DNA of 64,000 bases from assembly GCF_002234675.1 (NCBI RefSeq), contig NC_019877.2:4061041-4125040 (forward strand), read 5' to 3'. Within the stretch, counting starts at the first letter, position 1. Every line of letters starts with the position of its first letter. The translations under genes were made by a program, and so were the position numbers. This document shows positions 1-37,645 of the stretch, piece after piece. This stretch comes from Oryzias latipes (taxonomy: Eukaryota > Chordata > Actinopteri > Beloniformes > Adrianichthyidae). The notes under the pieces were generated by a model. The model did no database searches. It saw only the letters and a list, made by a program, of their open reading frames with translations, and was not told the DNA's origin.

Positions 1-327
1 TCTTTGTCTTGTCTGCATGAATTCTCAGAGACCCACAGATGCAGAGTTGCAACGGTTCACTTGCACTCGTACAAACAAACCCAAGCAGGCCCGTACACAT
101 ACGCATTGGTCACAGGACTTGAATCCCACACCACTAAACACAGATGGGATCTGGAAAGAGACATAGTTGTGGCTTGCCAAGAATGGGACCGGCGGGAGGC
201 CAATTCGACAGTTCAGCTCGACTGTCAGAGCTTGTGCTGCGTGTTAATCCATCTTTAAGTTGTAGCAACTGACAGATGTTTATCAGCTGGTCGTTGCTTG
301 ACTGCTGCACCCTTTTTCTCTGCTCAC
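1..327. other. intron or alternative 3' end of the WD40 gene
   Basis: No phase-compatible exon was found here on the minus strand. The reading frame of the exon at 328-467 stays open through its donor GT down to about position 134. Intron retention would therefore add about 65 residues and then a stop, giving a possible alternative C-terminus. No repeat was recognised. Confidence 0.4.
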
Positions 328-3300
328 CATAAACATGATGTTCTCCAGTGATGTTCCGGAAACACACACAGCCAGCTTGAGAGGACACCAGGACAACTTG
401 AGTTTTGGACTCCTCATTTCTAGCTTGAGGCTGGAGAAAGAGGAGGCTGTCCACAAGCTCTTTTTCTCTGCATGCACACAAGAAATCAAGCAAAAACAGG
501 TCGTTATGCCCAATGTGGTTCATTTACTTGGCTTTGCTTTTTTTGCTTTTGGTGATGATTTTATTGTAGGTTCATCTCCTACACTGTGGATACTTATTAT
601 ATGCAGATTCAGTTTCATAGTCAATGTTCACTAATTCGTAGACCTGCTTTTAAAACAATTTCCAATAAAGAACCACTCTAACCATCTTTTGATCTAGTTC
701 TTAAAACATTCCCAGTGGTATTTAAATTGTGATTATGTGGGTTTTAGCCCAACAAAAAGTGTAGTTTTCTAGGACATATTTTCTGCAGGAGTTAATTAAA
801 AATTCACCTCTAAGGTGTGGGTGGGACCATTGGTGCAGAGAAACCCCACCCCACTTCCTGAAATGCTTAAAAATGCTATTTTAAGCTTAAATTTCTGTAT
901 AAATATCCTCAACCATCAGAAAAATGCCACAAGACCACCAAAAACACTATTTTTATTAGAGTGGATCTGTAAGTAAATACAAAAAAAAAAAAAAATAAAA
1001 AATAAAAACTATGTTTTTGTCATATCCTACTTACTACCAGCAATGATTTTGACTGGAGGATGTCATTAAAATATGCAGAATTTCTTTCAGAAACCAAAGT
1101 TTGGACATTTAATCTTATTCAGAATTTTAGGTATTTGAAAAAAACTAACTTGATTTTCTAAAATAAAATACAAAATAGATCTATTTTTTATGTTACATTT
1201 TTAATTGTGAAATACTTAAATAAAACAGCTGAACTATGAATAATCCATGGAAACCTGATGACCGACATACAAATAAAAGCCTCATCTTACTGTGTTTCAT
1301 TGTGTAGTTGGAGCAAAGGCTTTTGTGTGTCTATTCTCCATATTATTATATCTCCATCGTGATTTGCAGTGGCAACAACTCCCAGAGAAGCACACAGGCC
1401 CATGGTCACGATGTTGGACTTGGAAACCTCGCTGGACTCCCAGGAGATCTTTATGTTCACTTCAGAGTCCTACAAAGCTCAGTACAGACAGAAATGAAGA
1501 TTGTATCATGTTGAGAGGATTCTTCTGTGCCAGTTTTTTTTATGCTAGTTTTAGACGTTTTCTGTCACAAGTAAAGTCCCAAAATGAAAAAAAAAACCTT
1601 TATGCTGCTTGCTGTCAGCTAACATGAGCTCAAAGGCTGCATGAACTTTTCTCTCCATGCCTGGGGTGGGTAAGCCCCTTTATATGCACTCTAAAGCTGG
1701 AGTACTCTTAGTGAGAGCTGTGAGCTCTGTTCCTGCAGACTGAATCAATGTCTTCTTGTTGGTATTTTCAGTGTTTTTTATGATAAAGTCTTTATGCAGA
1801 GACTATTAAGAAAAATAAGGATTTGTTGATAATCCAGTTCTTCCTCAAAAATCATCACTGGTGATCACTGATCATATGAGTACCACACTTGATGCTGCAG
1901 GATCATGCAGTTGAAGACCAAGGTCTGTTAGACCACTGAGAACCGATAAGTGAGCCGAACAAAGTCAAGAAGTAAAGAAATCAAAAGGGTTGGAGGAAAC
2001 TTTGGAACAAGACATTGGATTATTTGCTTAAGAAATAATATTGGACTAAGAAACAAGGTCAGGATCCTCCCGGCATAACATTCAGCACCAATAAAGTGGT
2101 TAATATCTGAAACTATTCCACAACCTGTTAAGCTTTCTAAGGTTAAGTGTTTACTTACTCTTCAAATGCCTTTTTTTCCATCAACCAAAGCTTTTATGTC
2201 CATTATGTCATTTTGGCAACTGAAGTTTTTTTGTGTTACTAAATAAAATTTTTATTTTGGATGTACCCTTTAAAAACAATCTTTTATTTTTCATGCAAAC
2301 GCATTGACTTTTAAAGAAATCCCTTCATTATTTTCTTTTCATGTTGGATAGCTTGCCTAATTCTATATATGACTTTATTTAAAAATCATAATCAATAAAA
2401 GACAAATAATTACCAGCTTGCAAAGCCGTCACGACCATGCAGTTTTCACGATATAGCCCAATTGTGGAAATAATTTAGAGTAAATAATTTCAATTCAATT
2501 AAAAATCTACAGCCAAAAATAACTCGAAGCTTGCAAACAACATTTTATAGATTAAAATATGGCAGAATTTCTCTCCATAATGCAGACTGCAATGCTTTTA
2601 TTGAAAATGCACATAGCTCACATTGTGGTTGTAATTATATTGCTTTGTATTCTCCATTTTCCTCCCACAGCTCACTTACGTGCATGTTAGGAGAATCTGT
2701 TTTTCAAAAACTGTTTTGTGTTTGTTTCTATTAAACCTGGAACGCAGTTCAGTCAGACCTGCCTGACCCTGAAAAAGTCGTTGAGGTATAAAGATCAAAT
2801 TTACAGAAACAAAAACACCTCAGATTTTAGGAGAAAGCAATTATTGCAATAAAGAGACACATTTCTTGTAATTATTTTAGCATTTCTAGTTAACAATTAA
2901 AGAAATAACTTCCAGTGACTCATTTTTCCCCAATACGCCTTAGATTTACTTCTATTCTGCCTGAGATGAAGAAGACATTTCTGCTTTTGTGGTGCTTAAT
3001 GACTCTTTTCTTGTTTTTTTATCGCTTCAAACGTTTACCGTGGCTTTTGCAATGTCGTACTGAACAATCTGCTGGCTCCATCCCGCTGCAAGCAGCTGGT
3101 TGTCATGGAGACAGACCAGGCCGGTGACCTCTGAGTTTGAAAAAGGCTCCAGCTTGAGCAAGTTGTGGCCATTCAGTAAATTCCACACCTGCTTGAGAAA
3201 AAGCTTTTCAATTATAGCTTTTTATTGGGGTAAAATGGAATTAATTGGATGCAGTTTTAAACCTTAATGGTGCCGTTGGAAGCCGCAGTGATCAGCTTTC

Positions 3301-6300
3301 TGTGAGACGAGTCCAGCTCCATGCGGGTGAGCCTTTTCTCTCCATGAGCATGGAAAATGCAAAGACCCATCCTCCCGGTCTGAACGTCCCACAGGCACAC
3401 TGATGAGTCGCTGTGTCCCGTCACCACCTGTCTCAGGGTGGGGTTGTACAGAGTACAGGAGACAGATCCAGAACTTTCTCCTCCAAATTCCCTTCCCTCA
3501 GCTGTCAACCAGCCACCCACTCTGCTTCCTTTTCTAGCCAAACGGAAGCGTGCCAGGTAGTCTTTGCAGCACACAATTAAATGAGGGTACGTCTGCTCAG
3601 GAAAAGGGGGGCTCAGCAGCAGGAAAGGAAAAGTGGCGTGCTCGGGGATGCGACTGGGCTGCAAGCACGGAAACTGCAGTGGGATCGTTTTCAGACAGAC
3701 ATGAGTGGAAACATCCCAAACCCTCAGCTCCTAACGAGAGAACAAACGCAGTTTTGATGAAAGTCTGAGACACTTTAGAGCTAAAGCTTTGAATGTTCAA
3801 AGACTCACAGAGTCTCTGGAGTAGCTGAAGATCTGCTCAACAGGCTGATAGATTGCAACATCCATCACAGAGGCCTGGTGACCCTGCAGCACAGCTAAAG
3901 GACTAAAGGTCACATATCGGCTCCACAGTCGGATTTTTCTGTCCTTACCTCCCGTGACCAACAGCTGCAGAGAGGAACTGTAGTCAAAGCACAATGCTCC
4001 CTGCAAATGGAGTAAAAGAGAAGAAAGTTAAGCAATAAGAATGAATTTTTGTTTGAAACAACAGGATTTTAACAGGATTTTCGTTCTGAGCTTGGTGTGG
4101 TCATGAAAAAGTCATTGAACAAAACAGGAAGTACCACTGCCCCGTTTAACGATTGCATGCGCCTCATTTTTAATTGGTTGGCGTCTCACACAATAGTGTG
4201 GCATCTTCACCGCAAACCGTTTGATCCTTGCAAAGTTTACAACCCTGTTTAAGTTGTTTTAACTTCTCTTTGCTCCACACCTGTCGTTATTCCAAGCCCA
4301 ACAGTCACTCTTTTGAGAACTTCTAAAAAAACGTTAAACGTGGTGCCAGAATTACACTTGAGTAAAAATCGTTTGGTTTGAACATGTTTTTATATTTCAA
4401 GATTAAAAAAGTTTTGTTTGCGCTTATTTTTCTTCTTCAAATGCAAAATAACGTTTTGAGCACAAAAGTTTTACACTGAAAACGGTAAGTTTTGGGCTTG
4501 GATTAATGGCACAAACATCCCTTATCTCCAGGTTTTCCTCAAAATTAGCACCATTGAGAATTTTTGTGTCCATTAGATTTTAAAAAACAAGGAAATTGTA
4601 ATTAAAATACATGCAAATCGTTTTGCTTCAAACTTTATTGAGCTCGGAAGGGCTCAATAAATGTTAAAAAGTTAGACTGGCATTAATTATCATTATTTTA
4701 GGAACACAAATTTTGATTGATGTGTTAAAAATGTTAGTTTTAGATTTGATTAGATTTAGGATCAGATTCTCATTTTGCCCAAATTCTGTTCTAAGATGAG
4801 TCATTTCCACTTATGACACTAGTTTTCGGTCCCTGTAATCAAATTTAACCTCAGTTAGTTCCTTTAAAAACTTAGAAAATAAAAACTATTTACTTAAAAC
4901 TAGCAAAAAATACTTCTTATTTGGCTATAGAACATATAGTTTGAAGTTTATCTCACAGTTAACCTTTTTAAGCTTGTTTTTTTTCCTTTTTGAATGCTTG
5001 GGTGAAACACCTTACCTAGATTTTGATGTCTCATTATAAGTAACAACTTGCAAGCAATAAAATTCACTTTCTTTTTGCAGGGTTGACTTCTTTAAGAAAA
5101 TAAAAACTAGTAGGTTCTCAAAAAAGTGCAACAACTCATCTAAAGTCTATATAAATCATTAACTGACTTCAAACTAAAGGTTGCTTTCCAAACTCGTTTT
5201 TCCGATCCTTACTATCAGGGTCACTGTGACCCAAAACACCATCATATTATTTCAAACAACTGATAAATGTCCAGAATTTAATTCTGCTATGAGAATATGA
5301 TGCAAATTACCTGGCTAAATTTCCAAATATATGGCTCCTGCTTCATTGACACCTTCATAAAGACCACAGATGTGGTTTCACTCTCCGATGATGTCATGAT
5401 GACATTGGCGCCGGGGTCAAACATCACCCTGTTGATTGCTGCTCTGTGGATGTTGGCGATGTGACGACAGGAGACCATGTTGTCGTGATCATCAAGGTCC
5501 TTTTGAGATAAGAAAATGGAGGAAAGTGCAGCAGCAGCAGGTCAAAGCTCCTTGAATCTCTGTTTTGTGAGAAGCAATTCAACTGAAATAGCACAACACA
5601 AAAGATAGCACCTACTGAGAAAAGTATTCTTTGTGGGCCTCTTTCTGTCTTGGATGCTCTCTTAAAAAGGCCTTTAGATGTGTTCAGAAACCACATCAAG
5701 TGAACTCCTCCTTTTTCATCTCCCAGGAGCAGCAGTGGGGGTTGCTCTGGGCGCTTGGAGAGAAAACCTCTTAGATTAAAGGGATGAATTCTTCGCCTTC
5801 GAGTCAAACATTAGTTGAACATCAAAAATAAATAAATAAATTAAACAGCAGTCCTACCTGAGAGTCAAACCCAAAACAAACAGCTGTGAGAACACATCGA
5901 AACCCTGAAACCCAACAGATTATAATCAATGTTCTTGTTATTTGCCAACGTTTCAGTTTTCACACATTTACCAAACTACCAAAAAGATGGACGTCCTCAA
6001 AAATGTCAGTTGGAGAAACTTTGACAAAGTGTGCATCCCTGTGGTCGGTCACTATGGCAACCCTGTGGAGGCCTCTCATGTACGCAGCATCGGTGACCCA
6101 GCCTCTGAGCCTGCTTGAGTGTTCTGGATCTCCAGAAACCTGGTGAACAAAGGGGAAATGGGGGGCGTGCTGCATCTGTCTGACGATGTTTGAAGGAATC
6201 TCTTCATGAGGCTCACCATGAAGGTTTGGAGGATGCGCAGGCTGCTGCTCCAGACGGTGATGTGACCCCCTTTACTGACAGTGATGTAGCGGAGTGGAGG

Positions 6301-8917
6301 TTGTTGGGAAATGGAAAGAATACGAACTGTTGGCTCCCGCTGAGAAGAAATGATACAGACAACAGACTGACTGGTTCGACTGGGCAAATACTTGTGTTTT
6401 TTTATGAAACACTGTTTATATAAATCCAGGTTAAAGACCCACAACTTCTTTGCTGCATTCAATTATATATACTCAAAAGTTGACATATGTACTGTTACTT
6501 TAAAATCCCACTTCGATAATCTCAGATGAAGTGTTCCCAGCGGTCTTTTAATTATGATCATACGGTTTTTAGCCAAAAAAGTAGTTTTCTAGGACATAGT
6601 TTCTCCAGAGTGGCTGGAGTCATTATAAATTTGCTTCTGAGTTGTTGGTGAGACTATTGGTGCAGAACAACCTTGCTCCAGGGGCTGGATGGCTCGATTG
6701 GCTGTGAGTAGGACTGGCACATGAGAAATCAGGGTTTGTTTCCCAGGTGAGGAGAGGAGGTTCCTCCAGAATGGATTCTAGGGCAAGACCCTTTGCCCTG
6801 TTGCCTAACTATGTTGACACGAAGGGGCTACATAGTCACAAGTCTGGGCCCGCCTGTGCCGGTCTCAAGTCCAGATTAAAGACAGGATTGTGTCAGAAGG
6901 AGCATCCAGTGTAAAAATGTCTTCCTAACCCCCCTGGGCGAATCAGTGAAATTTACTTTGCTGTGGTGCCCCCTGAAGGGATGTGCCAAAAGGTGAACAA
7001 ACAATATCAGAGCTATCCAGCCGGACAGTTTTGAGCCAGATGCCAGCTCAAACAAGGACGGCAAAGGTGTACATGGATCTAGCGTTTCAAAGAATGGAGC
7101 GGAGGTTGGAGGTTTTCTACATGCTCTTCAAATGCAGTTTTTTTCTCATTTATCATGATAAGAATTAAGAAATACTTAGAAATGCAGCTTCGTTTTTTTT
7201 AAATATGTCCTCCATTGTCAGGAAAAAGCCATAAGATGCTCCTCTGTGACTGAAGGGCTCCAGAGTTACCTTGTTCTGGGAGCAGAGTGTGAACTGTGGC
7301 TGGGCGTCCAGCAGAGCAGCTGGGGGAGTGGACGCTCGCTGTCTTTCTTTGTACTCTTGAAGTAAATAAGAGCACAGCTGCTGCCATGTTACTTCCCCAG
7401 CGTGGCTGATGTCAATCTAAGGAGAAAAATAGAGTTTGGTAGCTTAGAATTCACACCAGCTGACTGGAGGCCGAGATAAACTGGACATTATTATTATTGT
7501 TGTGGTTATTAACCACAATAATAATAATAATAATGCATTTTATTTCAAAGCTGATTTATTATGTTGTGTAATAGATTTCTTTTTTCACTTTAAATGGCAA
7601 AACTTGATTCTGTGTACCTCACAGAACAATTCTTCTATCCAGGATTCTTCACTACAAGTCACAGAACTCAGTGACTTTTTGAATTCTTCCAGCTTTATTC
7701 CAGGCTGTTTGTCTGGACCGCCGCTCCTTCCCTTTGACGTGTTTGTCTGCAGTCCAACTTTTGGAGAATTGAATGCATTCAGTAGTCGCTGCAGCAGCTC
7801 GAGGTCGAGTTTCTCTGCAGGACTGGCACCGGAAGCTTGATCACTGCACCGAAATAGGAAAAAAACCTCATGTTAGCAGAAATTAAAGTTAGTCAGACAT
7901 AAATGTCTCTGAATTCAATTTAACAGCAGATCCTGCCACTTTCTACCACCTTATATATCTTAGTCCGAGCAGTATGTCAGTACAGCACTTGATTGTCATT
8001 TTTTTAAAGCAACTTTTGAGTTATAGCTGCATTGAGGAATTGGTGCCACACTAAGCTCTCTGTAGGAATGAAGTCAAAAATCAGAGAATCAGAGAAATTT
8101 GACGTTAATGGATAACAGAAGCTGGTTTGTGGCGCCCCAATGTGGAAATACTGCTGAAATCTTTTTAAAAGTTATTGAAAAAAGTTATTGCTTGTGCTAT
8201 CCTAGGCAGTGCGCTGAACCTTTTTTCTTCAGTGATTTGTGATCTTCACTGGTGTCCATGGATTACATGAAATCTTAGAACCTTTATCCACCTTTGTGAT
8301 GGTAAGGAGAACACGTCAATGTTAGAGTGGGGTCATCTAAGATAGCACAAGGGATACTAGAAACTGCAGATATCCTTTTTAGCCTATAATAAGAGCTAAT
8401 AATACTTTTAAAGGCAAATTTAACAAACAAATAGATTAAAAAAAACAGATTTTTTCTGACTATGATATAGTTATAGCTAATCCTAGAGGCAGTACTCTGT
8501 CCTGGCTAATACTTATGTATATGTGTGTGTGCTGTTTACTTGGGTATTTATTATTATTAATTACTTTTTCTTTCCACACTGCAGACAAATGGCTCATGCA
8601 CATAGCAAACATGCTTATATTTATCTTATCTTATCTTATCTTATCTTATCTTATCTTATCTTATCTTATCTTATCTTATCTTATCTTATCTTATCTTATC
8701 TTATCTTATCTTATCTTATCTTATCTTATCTTATCTTATCTTATCTTATCTTATCTTATCTTATCTTATCTTATCTTATCTTATCTTATCTTATCTTATC
8801 TTATCTGATGCATAAAAATAAAAAAAAGAAGGTTATATAAACTCACGGAAACCTGGTATATTGCTCCTCCGTCTCATAAAGCATCCATAGATCCTTCCAG
8901 TTTCTTAAACCAGCCAT
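328..8917 (-). CDS. EF-hand/WD40-repeat protein, WDR49/WDR64/EFCAB8-like (3' end outside window)
   Basis: Thirteen exons on the minus strand join in phase for 742 codons: 8847-8917, 7618-7843, 7270-7416, 6217-6339, 5980-6139, 5858-5904, 5616-5753, 5311-5499, 3809-4000, 3263-3727, 3039-3188, 1291-1469 and 328-467. The start is the ATG at 8917 (MAGLRNWKDLW). Exons 2-3 carry a weak EF-hand-like stretch (DISHAGEVTWQQL). WD40 blades follow, with typical strand ends: ITVSKGGHITVW, LLVTGGKDRKIRLW, VVTGHSDSSVCLWD, NGTIKVWNLLNG and ATANHDGDIIIW. Proteins of this group combine EF-hands with about ten or more WD repeats, and several are linked to cilia or testis; no enzymatic activity is expected. The last exon ends in phase 1 at 328 and no compatible exon is visible in 1-327, so the gene should continue beyond the window. 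Which of the three paralogous families it belongs to is not settled by eye. It is transcribed divergently from myof. Confidence 0.85.
667..968 (+). mobile_element. inverted-repeat DNA element, family A, diverged copy
   Basis: The copy starts with a form of AAAGACCCACTCTGATGA (here AAAGAACCACTCTAA) and ends near the inverted motif TTAGAGTGGATCT. In between are phrases shared with the copy at 31265-31699, such as 'agcccaacaaaaagt..tagttttctaggacata' and 'aaatgctta..atttctgtat'. It lies between WD40-gene exons at 328-467 and 1291-1469. Confidence 0.6.
4001..5310. other. intron of the WD40 gene, no further feature
   Basis: AT-rich intronic DNA between the exons at 3809-4000 and 5311-5499. I recognise no repeat family, RNA gene or conserved coding segment here. 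Confidence 0.5.
6501..7235 (+). mobile_element. family A element split by a SINE
   Basis: The left part (from about 6501, 'cccacttcgataatctcagatga') and right part (6986-7235, with 'ctatccagccgg' and 'tgtcctccat..tcagg') match the two halves of other family A copies. A tRNA-derived SINE (6672-6985) sits between them. The right terminal repeat is degraded. The element is in an intron of the WD40 gene. Confidence 0.6.
6672..6985 (+). mobile_element. tRNA-derived SINE nested in family A element
   Basis: The left end resembles a tRNA-like polymerase III promoter: an A-box-like part (ggctcgattggctgtgag) and a B-box-like part (cagggtttgtttccc). The 3' part (gcatccagtgtaaaaatgt ... gtggtgccccctgaaggg ... 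caaacaa) resembles the tail of common teleost tRNA SINEs. It interrupts a family A element, so it inserted later. Confidence 0.6.
8191..8353. mobile_element. small inverted-repeat element, family B
   Basis: It begins with cttgtgctatcctaggcagt and ends with the inverse gatagcacaag. The inner part (tgatttgtgatcttcactgg, tccatggattacatgaaatc, gagaacacgtcaatgt) recurs at 60893-61092. It is a short non-autonomous DNA transposon in intron 1 of the WD40 gene. Confidence 0.7.
8621..8805. repeat. (TTATC)37 pure pentanucleotide microsatellite
   Basis: There are thirty-seven uninterrupted copies of TTATC, 185 bp. Read on the other strand it is (GATAA)n, so every unit contains the GATA-factor consensus AGATAAG. 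It lies in intron 1 of the WD40 gene, about 2.2 kb before the myof start codon. The long open frames across it (repeating LILSY) are artefacts of the repeat. Confidence 0.97.
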
Positions 8918-10998
8918 ACTCCTAATCTAAAAGGTCTTCGCTATAAGGTAACTTAAGATAACATCACAAATGATGAAGTGTAATAATATCTAAGTAGATC
9001 GAAAAAATACAACATTCTGCTGTCGAGCTCTAAATCCCCAAATCTGCTTGTGCAGAGCTTTTATGTTCCTCCAGTTCTCTTCGTCATGTCAACCTTAAAC
9101 AAAACCTGTTGTCCACAGACAGGAAAGGAATGTCCTCATTGGCTGATCCTGACGCCATCCATCAGACGTAAAACCAAACAGAGAAAGTCAATAGGACGAT
9201 GGGGAGCTGAAGGACTCTTAAATATCTGCCGGTCTGCTGGAGGGCAACAGAGTCCCAGACCTGACTGGGTTATTCATTGAAAGAGGCCAAGCATTCATGA
9301 CCCAAAGGAGATGAGATCAGTAACTTAACATGTTGAGGTCTGTGCCGTGTTCAGAGCTACTCTAACCAAAACCGTAACTGCAGGAAAAAACAAACAGATC
9401 CACCTGTTTATTTTTTATGTTTTACAGATTTTTGATCAATATAGAGAAACCAGGAACAGAATATAGTAAGAGAAACGTTTGTTCCATTGTTTTCTGCTGA
9501 GTCTTACTGTTGGAAAAGACAATTCAAGCTTGTTTGAGTTAATTTTTGTCCAAAAAAAAGGTGATAAAATCCTTGTTGTTTAAAATGATATGGTCTTCAA
9601 CGTTCATGACTAAATCTTAGCTCAAGAAATCCAAATTTACTATGAAAGTTTGTCTGTAAACAAACAAAAAAAGAGACCTGTAAGAATGAATCGATAAATG
9701 AAGCTACAGTTGCACGCGTTACCCACTAAAGTCAAGGCCAAAACATGTTATAATCTGAATAAATTAAATAAAAAAACTTTAAAATATTCAAGAATTAATT
9801 TAGTTTACACAAATTTGACCATAACAAATGAAATGACTGAGTAGAAAAAAAAGTATTATGATAAAAAGAATGAACTTAGACGACAAAGATTTCTACAAGT
9901 GACATTTAGGGTCAAATTATGTTTGACCTTCAGTGTATTTAAAATTATGATCAGAAATCATTTCCCTTGAAATTATTATTATAATTCTGCAGTTGTTCCC
10001 CCATAAAAATATAAACTTTATGAATGAAGATTTCTTGCAGAAAACGTTTATGCAACATTCAAAACTATAACACAAGACAACAACACACCATTTTTATATT
10101 TGGCTTAAAAAAGCAGCCCAGTTGATTTAATTTTTGTGTTCCTAATAGGTGTGTTGAGCACATTTCTTTCAGAGCATATTCGTCTAGCTATTGTTTAAAA
10201 AGTAAAGTAATTTTCCGTTACTTTTGTGCTTTTTCTGAGACAATCATGTCTCAGATATTCTATTTAGTGTTCAGCTTTTTTCTAATAAGCAGGTGGACCA
10301 TATCTTGATTTTATGGACTACACTGACTTAAGCTGAGGGTCAGTCTTGCTTTGCATTCATTTCACTAAAAATGCAGTTTATTGGCTGTAATTTGTAGTAA
10401 TTATCCAACTGTATCACCCCTTTTGTCACTTCCTGTTGTATGTCCTACTCCTCTCCAGGAATGACAAACTAACTTAAAAGTAAAAGTAAAGTCATGTTGC
10501 AAATTACAAATCTGTGACAATAATATCTTAAAGTAAATTATTACTTTTAAATTGCATTAATAAGTAATGTAGGAAGTAACTTGTGGGTTGTTCTTTTGTC
10601 TGCTTTACCCACTTCAACCGCTAGAGGGCGCAACGGCAACATTGACGCAAACTTGGTCGATTCTTTCAACTTTTGTAACTTTTTAATTCTTTTCCCTTTT
10701 CTTTATTTTATAAGAAAATCTCAAAGTCGTGAATAAAAACTATGTTTTTTCTCCTAAAATGAGCTATTTCCTGTTTTAAAAACCCGCCCTGTTGGCTGGG
10801 ATGTTTAGTTGAAGCTCATACTTAATCATATCCCCGTGAGCGGTCCCCCCACCCTCCCTGTCCTCCTCTATCTTCTACTCCAATGATGAAGCAGAAGCTC
10901 GGCTGTCTGGTCTAGACCTCGCATGTTTTATTATTATTCTTAATATTCTTTTTTAACTTAAAGTTGCGGGAGTTGTTTTTGAATACGTTTTTTCTAAA
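8918..10998. promoter_or_regulatory. divergent intergenic region between WD40 gene and myof
   Basis: This stretch separates the start codons of two divergently transcribed genes, so it should hold both promoters and 5' UTRs. No TATA box is convincing near myof; 10840-10998 is a C/T-rich leader. A CTCF-like motif is at 10618-10631. The rest is AT-rich with no recognised repeat. Confidence 0.5.
10618..10631 (+). promoter_or_regulatory. CTCF-like motif upstream of myof
   Basis: CCGCTAGAGGGCGC agrees with the CTCF core CCASYAGRKGGCRS except at one position. It is about 370 bp before the myof ATG. Motif match only. Confidence 0.35.

Positions 10999-37645
<26,647 letters not shown>

Noticed and set aside
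8515..8840. Open frames of about 100 codons repeating LILSY
   Set aside because: They exist only because the pentanucleotide repeat has no stop in these frames.
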